From contig CAKTMC010000005.1 of NCBI GenBank assembly GCA_934573735.1, positions 41,661 through 105,660 on the forward strand: 64,000 nucleotides of DNA. The letters run 5' to 3'. The stretch comes from an uncultured Oscillospiraceae bacterium. GTDB taxonomy: Bacteria; Bacillota; Clostridia; Oscillospirales; Oscillospiraceae. A program made the position numbers and the translations under genes. Below the pieces are notes generated by a model. It worked only from the letters and a program-made list of their open reading frames with translations. It searched no databases and was not told the DNA's origin. This document shows, piece by piece, positions 7,797-17,050 of this stretch (within the stretch, counting starts at the first letter, position 1; every line of letters starts with the position of its first letter).

Positions 7797-8543
7797 TTAC
7801 TTCATGACCGCAACCACGGTCACGTTGTCCCTCGCGCCGCGCTCAAGTGCAGCGTGCATAAGCTCTCTGCACAGCGTTTCCGGCTCGGAGCAAAGCAGGG
7901 CATATTCCAGAAGCTCCTGATCCGACAGCATATTGGTTAATCCGTCCGAGCAGAAGAGTATGCAGTCGCCAAGGCGCATCGAAAGCTCAAAATAATCCGA
8001 CTCCACCTTTGCCTCGGAGCCGAGGGCGCGGGTAATGACGTTTCGCTGCGGATGGTTTTTAGCCTGCTCCTTGGTTATCGCGCCAAACTCGATAAGCTCC
8101 TCTACCAGTGAATGGTCACGGGTTATCTGATGGATGCTTCCGGCCTTGCGCGAGATGTGATAGGCGCGGCTGTCGCCCACGTTTATAATATAGGCTTTTC
8201 CGCTGTTTTTGATAACACCGCCGACTATGGTCGTGCCCATGCCGTTGTATGCCTCGTCAAACTGCGAATACTCGTAAGATACGCCGTTTGCCTCATCGCA
8301 GGCGTGCTGAAGCATGGCCTTATAGTCCTGCACGCGCTCCACGCGCGAGGTGAGCTTACCATAGACGTAATCGACAAAGGCCTTGTTTGAAAGCTGGCTT
8401 GCCAGTCCCCCGGCCTTCGCCCCGCCCATGCCGTCGCACAGACCGACTATGAGGCAGTTATTCGCCTCGCAAATTTCGATTATGAAGCTGTCCTGATTGT
8501 CCTTCCTGACCTTGCCCTTGTCCGTCAGACCAAAACTTTTCAT
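7797..8543 (-). CDS. prpC: PP2C-family serine/threonine phosphatase (Stp1/PrpC type)
   Basis: A 248-residue soluble PPM phosphatase, the partner that reverses PrkC phosphorylation. Metal-binding signatures are present: the RKDNQDSF start, D37 in CDGMGG, GDSRAY (123-128), D200 in CSDGLTN and D239 in ARDNVT. There is no membrane segment. The length is typical of Stp1/PrpC. It sits between rlmN (7 bp gap) and prkC (22 bp gap) in the conserved Firmicutes order. Confidence 0.95.
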   Translation of the reverse strand: MKSFGLTDKGKVRKDNQDSFIIEICEANNCLIVGLCDGMGGAKAGGLASQLSNKAFVDYVYGKLTSRVERVQDYKAMLQHACDEANGVSYEYSQFDEAYNGMGTTIVGGVIKNSGKAYIINVGDSRAYHISRKAGSIHQITRDHSLVEELIEFGAITKEQAKNHPQRNVITRALGSEAKVESDYFELSMRLGDCILFCSDGLTNMLSDQELLEYALLCSEPETLCRELMHAALERGARDNVTVVAVMK

Positions 8544-8550
8544 CTAACCT

Positions 8551-9588
8551 TCATTCCCTTTCACGGGTCTGCATTTTTCTGCGCAGCTGACCGCAGGAGG
8601 CGTCCACGTCGCCGCCGAGCTTACGGCGCACGGTGACATTTACGCCCTCATCCTCAAGTATTTTAATAAACGCCTTCATGTGTCCCGCCGTTGATGGGGC
8701 AAACTGACGCTCTTCAACATGGTTTAGCGGTATAAGATTGACGTGCGCGCACACCGCCTTTGCGCGCTTTGCAAGCAGCCTCGCGTGATACTCCGTGTCA
8801 TTTACGGAGTCTATCATAGCATATTCAAAAGAAATTCTGCGTCCCGTTTTGTCATAATACCTGCGGCAGCAGCGCATAAGCTCATCAACGCCTCTGCCGC
8901 GGTTTGCGGGCATGAGCTTGGAGCGCGTCTCATCATCCGGGGCGTGAAGCGAGACGGAAAGCGTTATCTGCAAATCACGCTCCGCCAGCGCGTCAAACTT
9001 TTCGGTAAGGCCGCAGGTCGAGAGCGATATATGCCGCATACCGATATTCATGCCCTTCGGGTGGTTCACAAGCTCAAGAAAGCGCATGACATTGTCAAAA
9101 TTATCAAGAGGCTCTCCAATTCCCATGAGGACAATATTGGAGATGAGCTTGCCGGAATCTATCTGCGAGAATATGACCTCGTCAAGCATCTCCGAGGGCT
9201 CAAGACAGCGGACAAGTCCGCCGATGGTCGATGCGCAAAAGGCGCAGCCCTGCCGGCAGCCGACCTGTGACGAAATGCAGACGGTATTTCCGTGCTTATA
9301 GCTCATCACGACCGTCTCGACCGCGTTCCCGTCGCGCAGCTCCCAGAGATATTTAATTGTCCCGTCAAGCTTTGATACCTGCTTGCTCAGTACCTTCGGC
9401 TCATATATCTCAAAGGCTTCTCCGAGCTTTTCGCGCAGTGGCTTTGAGAGGTTTGTCATGCGCTCAAAGTCGCGCACTCCCTCGGAAAGCCACTTGAATA
9501 TCTGCCCTGCTCGATACTTCGGCTCGCCCATTGCGGCAAGCTCTGCTTCTATCTCGCCGGGGAGCATGGATAATATATCCTTTTTCAT
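8551..9588 (-). CDS. rlmN: 23S rRNA/tRNA adenine-C2 methyltransferase
   Basis: A 345-residue radical-SAM methyltransferase that makes 2-methyladenosine at A2503 of 23S rRNA and A37 of some tRNAs. The iron-sulfur motif C111-x3-C115-x2-C118 (CRQGCAFC) is present, as are the SLHAPDDETRSKLMPANRG segment and the C-terminal mechanistic Cys332 in DASCGQL. The N-terminal accessory domain (about 1-95) is of normal size. The gene is 8 bp after rsmB, in the yloM-yloN order of B. subtilis. Confidence 0.96.
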   Translation of the reverse strand: MKKDILSMLPGEIEAELAAMGEPKYRAGQIFKWLSEGVRDFERMTNLSKPLREKLGEAFEIYEPKVLSKQVSKLDGTIKYLWELRDGNAVETVVMSYKHGNTVCISSQVGCRQGCAFCASTIGGLVRCLEPSEMLDEVIFSQIDSGKLISNIVLMGIGEPLDNFDNVMRFLELVNHPKGMNIGMRHISLSTCGLTEKFDALAERDLQITLSVSLHAPDDETRSKLMPANRGRGVDELMRCCRRYYDKTGRRISFEYAMIDSVNDTEYHARLLAKRAKAVCAHVNLIPLNHVEERQFAPSTAGHMKAFIKILEDEGVNVTVRRKLGGDVDASCGQLRRKMQTRERE

Positions 9589-9596
9589 GCGTGTTT

Positions 9597-10919
9597 CTAT
9601 TTCCTTCTAAGTTTTGCGGCAAAAAATCCGTCCGTAGCGTCTACATTCGGCCAGAAGCAGTACATACCGCTCTCCGCCCTAATGCCGCAGCAATCAATTT
9701 TTTCAAGCTCAAATTCGCCGTGCTCGGCGATAAAGCGATTTACGATATCCTCATTCTCCGCGCGCAGCACGGTGCAGGTGGAGTAAAGAAGCACTCCGCC
9801 GGGCTTTACATATAGGGCAAGATTATTCAGAATGTCATACTGTATCTCGGGGAGCTTGGCAAGCTCCTCCTCGCTCTTTGCGCGTATCTCCGACTTTTTT
9901 GCTATAACGCCGAGTCCGGAGCAGGGCACGTCGGCAATTACGAGGTCAAATGCGCTCAAAAGCTCCTCGTCGAACTGCCGCGCATCCATCGCCGCAGTCT
10001 TGATTATATCTATACCGAGCCGCTTTGCGCCATTTTCGATAAGTCCGAGCTTTTTTTCGTGTATATCGCAGGCAAGTATTCTGCCCTCGTTTTGCATTTT
10101 TATCGCAGCGGCAAAGGCCTTGCCGCCCGGAGCGGAGCAGGCATCCAGCGCTCTCATGCCCTTTTGCGGCGCAGCTATCTCGACCGCCATACGCGCGGCG
10201 CGATCCTGAACATAAAACAGACCGTCCTCATAGCCCGGAAGCTCCGACACTATGCCGCCCTCAAGACTAATGCAGTCGGGCAAATTCTCATCCCGTGTAT
10301 GCTCTATCCCGGCGCTTACAAGCATATCATGATAAGCCTCGGCTGATACCTTCAGCGTATTGACCTGAAGCGTGAGCGGGGCGGGACGGTTATTGCAGGC
10401 AAAGAAGCCTTCGGCAAAATCGTAGCCTCGCTCTGCTATAATTCGCTCGGCAAGCCACTGCGGATGGCTGTATTTTATGCTGAGATACTCGGCGCTGCCC
10501 TTGCCGGGGATATCGGGCAGGGTATCCGCCGCCTTATTCTCCGCGATACGGCGCAAGACGGCATTCACAAGCCCGGTCGTCCGCGCCGAGCCGCATTTTT
10601 TGCACAGCGAAACCGTCTCGTTCACCGCTGCCCGTGCGGGCATACGGTCAAGAAACAGAAGCTGATATGCGCCGATTAGCAAAATATCATGGAGCTTTGG
10701 CTCAAGGCGCTTTGGCTCAAGACTGCAATAGGCGGCGATGTAAAAATCGCAGAGCGCCGAATTTTGCAGCACGCCAAGGCAAAGCCTCGACGCAAGCGCC
10801 GCCTCGCGCCTGTCAAGCTCGTATTTTTTAATTATTCCGTCAATGCTGCTGCCGGACCATGCACCGTCTCTGCAGCAGCGCTCAAGCGCTGCAAGCGCCG
10901 CTTCTCTCGCGGTCATCAA
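9597..10919 (-). CDS. rsmB: 16S rRNA (cytosine-967-C5)-methyltransferase
   Basis: A 440-residue RsmB/Sun protein. A NusB-like RNA-binding domain (about 1-135) is joined to a Rossmann methyltransferase with the SAM loop DACSAPGGKAFA, the catalytic-cysteine motif DVPCSGLG and the second conserved cysteine in YSTCT. Start at the first of two consecutive Met codons; the second is equally possible. It is 4 bp after fmt in the classic fmt-sun arrangement. Confidence 0.95.
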   Translation of the reverse strand: MMTAREAALAALERCCRDGAWSGSSIDGIIKKYELDRREAALASRLCLGVLQNSALCDFYIAAYCSLEPKRLEPKLHDILLIGAYQLLFLDRMPARAAVNETVSLCKKCGSARTTGLVNAVLRRIAENKAADTLPDIPGKGSAEYLSIKYSHPQWLAERIIAERGYDFAEGFFACNNRPAPLTLQVNTLKVSAEAYHDMLVSAGIEHTRDENLPDCISLEGGIVSELPGYEDGLFYVQDRAARMAVEIAAPQKGMRALDACSAPGGKAFAAAIKMQNEGRILACDIHEKKLGLIENGAKRLGIDIIKTAAMDARQFDEELLSAFDLVIADVPCSGLGVIAKKSEIRAKSEEELAKLPEIQYDILNNLALYVKPGGVLLYSTCTVLRAENEDIVNRFIAEHGEFELEKIDCCGIRAESGMYCFWPNVDATDGFFAAKLRRK

Positions 10920-10923
10920 TCAA

Positions 10924-11847
10924 TCATCCCTCGACCTTTATAGTGTGTCCGCGCAGGAAGTCCGCTGCCCTCATGCGCTTTTTTCCGGGAGCCTGAAGCT
11001 CCGTAATGAGCAGAGTCTCCCCATCGGCACAGGCAATCTCAATGCCCTTCTCACCGGCGGAAACCACCGTGCCGGGAGCTGCCGTGCATTTATTCTTCGT
11101 ATAATCCGCGCCGAAAACGCGGTATTTTACGCCGTCAAGCTCCATCGTCGCAACCGGCCACGGCTGCAAGCCGTATATATGCTTAAGCACCATGCGCGGG
11201 CTGTTGCTCCAGTCTATCGGGCAAATCGACTTATCAAGCATACCGACATAGCTTGCCTGACTGTGATCCTGCGCAATGCGCGGCGCGGTGCCCGCCTCGA
11301 TATCGTCAAGCGTTTTGATAAGAAGCTCCGCACCCATGCTCATAAGCCGGTCAAAGAGCTCGCCCGCCGTCTCGTATTCGCCGATTTCGGTCTCCGCCTT
11401 GTATATCACGTCGCCCGCGTCCATATCGTGGGCAAGGTACATCGTCGTGACGCCGGTGACCTTGTCGCCGTTGAGCACCGACCACTGTATGGGCGCGGCT
11501 CCGCGATATTTAGGTAAAAGTGAGCCGTGGACGTTTATCGCGCCGTAGCTCGGCACGGCAAGGATATCGTCCGGCAATATGCGCCCATAGGCGACGACGA
11601 CAAGTATATCCGGCTCAAGCGCCTTTATCTGCTCAAGCGCCGTGCCGTCGCGCATTTTCTGCGGCTGATACACCGGGATATTATGCTCAAGCGCAAGCTC
11701 CTTTACGGGCGAGGCGCAAAGCTCCATCCCGCGTCCCTTGGGCTTATCGGGCTGAGTGAACACGGCGACGACCTCGCGCTTTTCATCTATAAGCTTTTTC
11801 AGCGAGGCCGCGGCAAAATCCGGCGTCCCCATAAAAACTATACGCAT
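10924..11847 (-). CDS. fmt: Methionyl-tRNA formyltransferase
   Basis: A 307-residue enzyme that formylates Met-tRNAi using 10-formyl-THF. The N-terminal strand MRIVFMGTPDFA, the folate-binding and catalytic segment INVHGSLLPKYRGAAPIQW (catalytic Asn and His) and the later AHDMDAGDVIY are visible. The C-terminal OB domain completes the usual length. It follows def by 3 bp, so formylation and deformylation are co-expressed. Confidence 0.97.
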   Translation of the reverse strand: MRIVFMGTPDFAAASLKKLIDEKREVVAVFTQPDKPKGRGMELCASPVKELALEHNIPVYQPQKMRDGTALEQIKALEPDILVVVAYGRILPDDILAVPSYGAINVHGSLLPKYRGAAPIQWSVLNGDKVTGVTTMYLAHDMDAGDVIYKAETEIGEYETAGELFDRLMSMGAELLIKTLDDIEAGTAPRIAQDHSQASYVGMLDKSICPIDWSNSPRMVLKHIYGLQPWPVATMELDGVKYRVFGADYTKNKCTAAPGTVVSAGEKGIEIACADGETLLITELQAPGKKRMRAADFLRGHTIKVEG

Positions 11848-11850
11848 AAT

Positions 11851-12348
11851 TTAATATTCTCCGCTTTCAAGCTCCTCCTCGCTGAGCATACGCTCGGCCT
11901 TGGAGGTAAATACGATGCCCTCAAGATGGTCTATCTCATGGCAGAAGCAGCGCGCAGTCAGACCCTCGCCCTCGACCTCAAAGCTGTTGCCGAAGCGGTC
12001 CTGAGCGCGAACCTTGACGCGCATCGGGCGCTTGACGAGTCCGAACTCGCCCGGAACGCTGAGGCAGCCCTCTGCCCCCTCCTGCTCGCCCTCGGTCTCT
12101 ATTATCTCAGGGTTAATCAGCTCTATTATATATTCGTCCTCTTCCTCGGGGACGTTAGTTTCCAAAACTATCACAGCACGGCGCAGCACGCCCACCTGAG
12201 GCGCTGCAAGACCCACGCCGTTTGCAGTCTCCAGCGTCTCTCTCATGTCGTCAAGAAGCTGATGCAGGCGGGGGTTAAACTCCGTTACCTGGCGGGATTT
12301 CTTATAAAGTCCGGGCTGTTCCTTTGTCAAAATGTTTCTCTTGGCCAT
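11851..12348 (-). CDS. def: Peptide deformylase
   Basis: A 165-residue metallo-deformylase that removes the formyl group from nascent proteins. All three family motifs are present: GVGLAAPQVG, EGCLSVP and HEIDHLEG (metal ligands Cys and two His, catalytic Glu). I chose the ATG at 12348 because GTGAGGAAG lies just before it; an in-frame GTG at 12360 would extend into priA. It is translationally coupled to priA, whose stop overlaps its Shine-Dalgarno region. Confidence 0.96.
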   Translation of the reverse strand: MAKRNILTKEQPGLYKKSRQVTEFNPRLHQLLDDMRETLETANGVGLAAPQVGVLRRAVIVLETNVPEEEDEYIIELINPEIIETEGEQEGAEGCLSVPGEFGLVKRPMRVKVRAQDRFGNSFEVEGEGLTARCFCHEIDHLEGIVFTSKAERMLSEEELESGEY

Positions 12349-12356
12349 AATCTTCC

Positions 12357-14606
12357 TCACTCCACCGGCGAATTATCCGCGAATACGGACACGCCTTTGA
12401 ATTTTTTGTCACTGCTGCAGGAGATGACCATTTCGGAAAGCACTCGGCGAATCCAGCCATTTGAACGGCAGCAGATATTTATTCTGTATCTGTATCGGTT
12501 ATTGACCCTGACGACCGGGAGGGGCGCCGGACCTAAAATGCTGATTTCGGGCTTATCGCTGCATACGTTGCGCAGCCAGCGGCTGAGATACGCGCAGCAC
12601 TGCCGAACCTCTTCCTCAAGCATACCCGTGACCGTGAGGGAGAGAATGTCCTTAAAGGGCGGGGCGTTTTGAAGCTGACGCAGCTCTATCTCAGACCTGA
12701 AAAAGGACTCGTAGTCCTGCTCCGCCGCGTGCCTGATAGTCTCGTTTTCCGGGGTAAATGTCTGTATGACGGCGCGGCCGGGCTTGTCTCCCCTGCCGCT
12801 TCGCCCCACGACCTGAGTAATAAGCGAAAAGGTCCGCTCCCCGGCACGGTAATCGCCCGCATACAGGCTCTGGTCAGCGGAAATGACTCCGACAAGCGTC
12901 ACGTTCGGGAAATTCAGCCCCTTTGTGACCATCTGAGTTCCGACCATGATGGGGATATTTTCTTTTCTGAAGCGTTCAAACAGCTTTTCATGCGAGCCCG
13001 CCGGGGCTACCGTATCGGTATCTACGCGCAAAACCTCGGTTTCCGGAAATATCTCCTTGAGCTGTTTTTCGATGTTCTGTGTCCCGCTGCCGACGAAATA
13101 CAAATCTCCGCCGCACTCGGGACAATGCTCGTCTCGGCGCTGAATATAGCCGCAGTAATGGCACATCAATCGCTCGTTTGCGCTGTGATAGGTGAGCGAT
13201 ACGCTGCAGCGCGGGCATTTATAGGTATATCCGCAGGCGCCGCAGCTCAAGAGCTTATGCGCTCCGCGGCGGTTTATGAACAATATGCTCTGCTCGCCGC
13301 GCTCGATATTTTCCCGAAGCTCCTCGCGGAGATATCCGCTTATGTCGCTTTCGTTGCCGGAGCGCAGTTCATTTTTCATATCGACGATCCGCACGCTCGG
13401 AAGCTGCATATCGTTATATCTGTTGTCGAGGCGAAACAGCGAATACTTCCCGGTTTCGGCATAGTAGCGGCTACAGATATCGGGCGTAGCCGAACCGAGC
13501 AATAACAGGCAGTTATTCTGCGCGCAGCGGTACTTTGCCACGTCGCGGGCATCGTATCTCGGGCAGTTTTCCGACTTATAGGTCTCCTCCTGCTCCTCGT
13601 CGATGATGATAATGCCGAGGGACTTTAGCGGGGCAAAAATCGCGCTTCTCGTCCCTATAACGACGCGCGCCTTGCCGTTTTTAACGCGCTTCCATTCGTC
13701 ATATCTCTCGCCTATAGATAGGCTGCTGTGCATGACCGCAACATCGTCCCCAAAATGCGAGGAAAAGGTCCTCAGCATCTGCGGAGTCAGGGCGATTTCC
13801 GGCACGAGCAGCATCGCGGTCTTGCCGCGGCTAAGGCAGGAGGCAATTAAATGAATATATACGCTGGTCTTACCGCTGCCGGTGACGCCGAGTAGCAGCG
13901 CCGCTCCGGGCTTATTTTCGGCCGCAAGCCTGTCCAGCCCCAGAAATGCCGTCCTCTGTTCATCTGACAGCGTCGGCAGCGGCTCCGGCTCCCCGACGTG
14001 CAGCTCGGGGCGGCGATAGACCTCGCGCTCGTAGTATTCGACGATCCCGGCTCTTTTCAGGGCATTGAGCGATTGACGCGAGGCGCCGGTAAAGCTCAGC
14101 AGCTCACGGCTCGGCAAGGCCTCAAAGGCGCAAAGCATCTCGATAAGCTTTGCCTGCTGCGGCGCGCGCAGAGATTTGTTCTCCGCAATTTCCGCCGCGT
14201 CCTCCGGCAGCATCGCAAGCTTTACCATCTCAAGGGTCTTGTCGTTTACGCGGCGCTTACCATCATCGGTAAACCACAGTCCCGCCGGGAGCATGATCTT
14301 GACCGCCTCATAGACGGTGCAGAAAAACCTGTCCCGGATGAAGAAGGCAAGCTTGAGCTGCTCCTCGTCCAAAACCGGCCTTTCATCCAGCACGCGCTCA
14401 ACTGACTTGAGATTATCCCACTCGCTGTCCTCGGCAAAACCGATAACGATACCCTCGCTGCGGCGGTTGCCTCTGCCGAAAGGAAGCATGACGCGAGTGC
14501 CGATAAGCACCGAGTCACTCAGCTCCTCCGGAATTAAATAGTCGAAGGGACGGTCAATGCTGTATGTAGCGGCAGAAACCGCGATTTTTGCCACGCGCAT
14601 CGGCAT
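12357..14606 (-). CDS. priA: Primosomal protein N', replication-restart helicase
   Basis: A 749-residue PriA. The N-terminal 3'-end-binding domain begins VAKIAVSAATYSIDRPFDYL. The helicase core has Walker A GVTGSGKTSVY and the DEEQ box IIIIDEEQEETYK. The zinc-binding insertion carries repeated Cys pairs (CGACGYTYKCPRC ... CHYC ... CPEC). Motif V/VI are GTQMVTKGLNFPNVTLV and TQVVGRSGRG. It restarts collapsed replication forks by loading DnaB. Length is normal. It lies between rpoZ and def; coaBC, which usually stands here in Firmicutes, is absent from this spot. Confidence 0.96.
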   Translation of the reverse strand: MPMRVAKIAVSAATYSIDRPFDYLIPEELSDSVLIGTRVMLPFGRGNRRSEGIVIGFAEDSEWDNLKSVERVLDERPVLDEEQLKLAFFIRDRFFCTVYEAVKIMLPAGLWFTDDGKRRVNDKTLEMVKLAMLPEDAAEIAENKSLRAPQQAKLIEMLCAFEALPSRELLSFTGASRQSLNALKRAGIVEYYEREVYRRPELHVGEPEPLPTLSDEQRTAFLGLDRLAAENKPGAALLLGVTGSGKTSVYIHLIASCLSRGKTAMLLVPEIALTPQMLRTFSSHFGDDVAVMHSSLSIGERYDEWKRVKNGKARVVIGTRSAIFAPLKSLGIIIIDEEQEETYKSENCPRYDARDVAKYRCAQNNCLLLLGSATPDICSRYYAETGKYSLFRLDNRYNDMQLPSVRIVDMKNELRSGNESDISGYLREELRENIERGEQSILFINRRGAHKLLSCGACGYTYKCPRCSVSLTYHSANERLMCHYCGYIQRRDEHCPECGGDLYFVGSGTQNIEKQLKEIFPETEVLRVDTDTVAPAGSHEKLFERFRKENIPIMVGTQMVTKGLNFPNVTLVGVISADQSLYAGDYRAGERTFSLITQVVGRSGRGDKPGRAVIQTFTPENETIRHAAEQDYESFFRSEIELRQLQNAPPFKDILSLTVTGMLEEEVRQCCAYLSRWLRNVCSDKPEISILGPAPLPVVRVNNRYRYRINICCRSNGWIRRVLSEMVISCSSDKKFKGVSVFADNSPVE

Positions 14607-14628
14607 TACGATCGTCCCCCATGCTTAT

Positions 14629-14820
14629 TTATTTCTCTATCTTGAGCTTGCCCGTATATACCTCGTCGATAGCGATGGAAACAGGCTTCTTCTCAAGCGG
14701 AATCTGCTTTTCTTCCGCATCGGCAGATATCTGACGTGCTCTGCGGGCGATGAGATTGACAAGCTGATAGCGGCTGCCGACCTTATTGGTCAGCTCAGCC
14801 ATGGGGGGATAAAGCATCAT
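14629..14820 (-). CDS. rpoZ: RNA polymerase omega subunit
   Basis: A 63-residue omega subunit that helps assemble RNA polymerase. It shows the signature LTNKVGSRYQLVNLIARRARQI, followed by a family-typical tail with KPVSIAIDEVYTGKLKI. Two Met codons stand at the beginning and either could start. It lies 40 bp after gmk, the standard gmk-rpoZ pairing. Confidence 0.93.
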   Translation of the reverse strand: MMLYPPMAELTNKVGSRYQLVNLIARRARQISADAEEKQIPLEKKPVSIAIDEVYTGKLKIEK

Positions 14821-14860
14821 GATAAAAACTCCATTCTGCCGTCACTGCGGCTATAAAAAT

Positions 14861-15469
14861 TTACTCTTCTATTGCCTCGCGCAGAAAATGAATTCTGCCC
14901 TCGGCGCGGCAGCGCTCTGCCAGCATAATCGCCGCGAGCTCCTTCGCTGCGCGGTCGGGATCGTCGTTGACGATAATATAATCGTAGAAATCTGCCTCCG
15001 CGTACTCCTGACGGGCGCGGATAAGGCGGGCTTCTATGGCGCGCTCCGTGTCAGTGCCTCTGCCGACAAGGCGGCGGCGCAGCTCCTCAAGAGAGGGCGG
15101 GATAATAAATATCTTGATAGCGTCGGGCTTTTTCTCGTTTACCTGACGCGCGCCCTGAACCTCGATATCGAGCAGCACGTCAAGCCCGGAGTCGAGCTTG
15201 TCCTCAACAAATTTTCTCGGCGTACCGTAGGAATTCGCAACATAGGTGGCATGCTCCAAAAGCTCATCATTATCGACCATTTCATTAAAGCGGTCAAGAT
15301 CGACAAAGAAATACTCGCGCCCGTCTACCTCGCTCGGACGGGGCTTGCGCGTAGTGACCGAGGTGGAGAAGCAAACGTCCTCACGCCCCTCGATAGCCTT
15401 GAACACTACCGTACTCTTACCCGCGCCGGAAGGCCCGGAGATAACAAACATTCTGCCCTTTTCCTTCAT
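14861..15469 (-). CDS. gmk: Guanylate kinase
   Basis: A 202-residue enzyme phosphorylating GMP to GDP. The P-loop SGPSGAGKST, the GMP-binding TTRKPRPSEVDGREYFFV and the lid RLIRARQE are all present. The chosen ATG (15469) overlaps the remA stop region (TAATATG) and has AGGAGG 12 nt upstream. An in-frame ATG at 15481 directly abuts that AGGAGG and is less likely. Confidence 0.96.
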   Translation of the reverse strand: MKEKGRMFVISGPSGAGKSTVVFKAIEGREDVCFSTSVTTRKPRPSEVDGREYFFVDLDRFNEMVDNDELLEHATYVANSYGTPRKFVEDKLDSGLDVLLDIEVQGARQVNEKKPDAIKIFIIPPSLEELRRRLVGRGTDTERAIEARLIRARQEYAEADFYDYIIVNDDPDRAAKELAAIMLAERCRAEGRIHFLREAIEE

Positions 15470-15470
15470 A

Positions 15471-15728
15471 TTATTCGCCATCCTCCTGTTCAGTCTTTTC
15501 TGCAAATCTCTCTGCTATTGCGTCAGTCGACAGCGCGGAAAGCACCACGTTGCCGCTGTCCATTATAATGACCGCTCTTGTGCTGCGTCCGAAGGATGCG
15601 TCTATCAAAAGTCCCTTTTCTCTGACCTCCTGAATCATGCGCTTTATCGGCGCAGACTCGGGGCTGACTATTGATATCACGCGCTCGGCCGAGACAAGAT
15701 TACCGAAGCCTATGTTTATAAGCCGCAT
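15471..15728 (-). CDS. remA: RemA/DUF370 family regulator
   Basis: An 85-residue protein of the RemA family, recognised by LINIGFGNLVSAERVISIVSPESAPIKR and by its position between yicC and gmk. In B. subtilis RemA is a DNA-binding regulator of biofilm matrix and osmoprotection genes that forms donut-shaped oligomers. The targets in this organism are unknown. It starts 10 bp after yicC. Confidence 0.92.
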   Translation of the reverse strand: MRLINIGFGNLVSAERVISIVSPESAPIKRMIQEVREKGLLIDASFGRSTRAVIIMDSGNVVLSALSTDAIAERFAEKTEQEDGE

Positions 15729-15738
15729 AGCAAGCTCC

Positions 15739-16617
15739 TCACTCTATATTCTGAATTTGCTCGCGTATCTTCTCTATCTCGGCCTTGAGGTCTACCACCA
15801 CATGCGCAATGTCGGAATTCTGGCACTTGGAGCCTATGGTATTTGCCTCGCGGTTAAACTCCTGAATAAGAAAATCTATCTTGCGCCCGGTCGGAGAGCT
15901 GCCGTTTATCATGGTTTTAAGCTGCGCCATATGGCTGCGGAGGCGAACCGTCTCCTCATCCACGGCGATGCGGTCTGCAAATATTGCGGCCTCGGCGAGA
16001 ATTCTGTTCTCGTCTATGCCGGCGGAGCCAAGCACCTCCGCCATCTTCTGCTCAAGGCGGCGGCGATACTCGGTAACCGTGTTCGGCGCATCGTGCTCGA
16101 CCTGAGAAACGAGAGCATCAATGGTCTCTACCCTTGAAAGCACGTCGTCACGGAGCTTTTCACCCTCGCGCAGACGCATGGCGTCAAAGTCGCAGAGCGC
16201 CTTTTCTGCAATCGCGCAGATACCGGCGGAAATGGCGTCTGCGTCCGCCTCCTTCTTTTCGACTGAAAGCACGTCGGGGAAGCGGGTGATGCTCATTGCC
16301 GTTGCGTCGTTCGGGAGCTTATACTCCTCTGCGATGTGATTTATCGCCTCAAGATATCCGCGCAGCAGCGGCTCGTTTACGCGAACCGTCATATCGTCCG
16401 CCATTGACGAGTCCACCGAGACGAACACATCCACCTTGCCGCGGCTGATATGCTGCTGCACCAGCGACTTCACAGCGTCCTCCGCAAAGAAAAAGCTGCG
16501 CGGCATACGCACCGATGCGTCAAGATATCTGTTATTAACGCTTTTAAGCTCAACGCTTATCTCAAGCCCCTCGACAGTGCCCTTTGCGCTGCCGTAGCCC
16601 GTCATGCTCTTAATCAT
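15739..16617 (-). CDS. yicC: YicC/YloC family endoribonuclease
   Basis: A 292-residue YicC-family protein with the signature start MIKSMTGYG, the SVNNRYLD segment and the C-terminal DFLIQEFNREANTIGSK. Members are reported to be endoribonucleases, linked in E. coli to small RNA degradation and stationary-phase survival. The length is normal. It heads the conserved yicC-remA-gmk-rpoZ block and follows rseC by 20 bp. Confidence 0.93.
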   Translation of the reverse strand: MIKSMTGYGSAKGTVEGLEISVELKSVNNRYLDASVRMPRSFFFAEDAVKSLVQQHISRGKVDVFVSVDSSMADDMTVRVNEPLLRGYLEAINHIAEEYKLPNDATAMSITRFPDVLSVEKKEADADAISAGICAIAEKALCDFDAMRLREGEKLRDDVLSRVETIDALVSQVEHDAPNTVTEYRRRLEQKMAEVLGSAGIDENRILAEAAIFADRIAVDEETVRLRSHMAQLKTMINGSSPTGRKIDFLIQEFNREANTIGSKCQNSDIAHVVVDLKAEIEKIREQIQNIE

Positions 16618-16637
16618 ACTGACTGATTTCCTCCGCT

Positions 16638-17048
16638 TTATTCTTCTATTGAAATTATGGCAAAGCTGATTTTATTTTTATTCCCGCGCTTTTTATACCA
16701 AAGTACAAGCAGCGCCGCGCTGAGCGCAAGAGCCAGAAAGCTCACGGCGATGCACAGCCCCTCACTCGCGCCGAGCAGAGCCGCTATCGCATAGCCGAGA
16801 AGAAACAGGACTATCGGCATGATGTAGACCATCATAATAGCCTTATAGACCTTTGATGACTTGCTCTCTATAACGACCTTCTGCCCCGGCCTTGCACCTA
16901 TGCGGTTACTTGCCGTGACCTTGAGCTCGCTCTGGAACACACAGCTTTCGCAGTTGCCGCAGTTACTGCCGCAGGCCGTCGAGCGCTTTACCGCGACCTC
17001 GGCGAGGGAATTATGAAAAATTCTTGTTACAACAGCATCCTGAGTCAT
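16638..17048 (-). CDS. RseC/MucC-like membrane protein
   Basis: A 136-residue RseC/MucC-type protein. The N-terminal soluble part has a cysteine cluster (CGSNCGNCESC, about residues 27-37) that could hold a metal or iron-sulfur centre, and two membrane helices follow (about 70-90 and 95-117). In Gammaproteobacteria RseC modulates sigma-E and takes part in SoxR reduction; in Clostridia such genes often lie near Rnf or redox genes. Here it is embedded 2 bp after cdaR and 20 bp before yicC, so its specific role is unclear. Confidence 0.85.
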   Translation of the reverse strand: MTQDAVVTRIFHNSLAEVAVKRSTACGSNCGNCESCVFQSELKVTASNRIGARPGQKVVIESKSSKVYKAIMMVYIMPIVLFLLGYAIAALLGASEGLCIAVSFLALALSAALLVLWYKKRGNKNKISFAIISIEE

Positions 17049-17050
17049 TT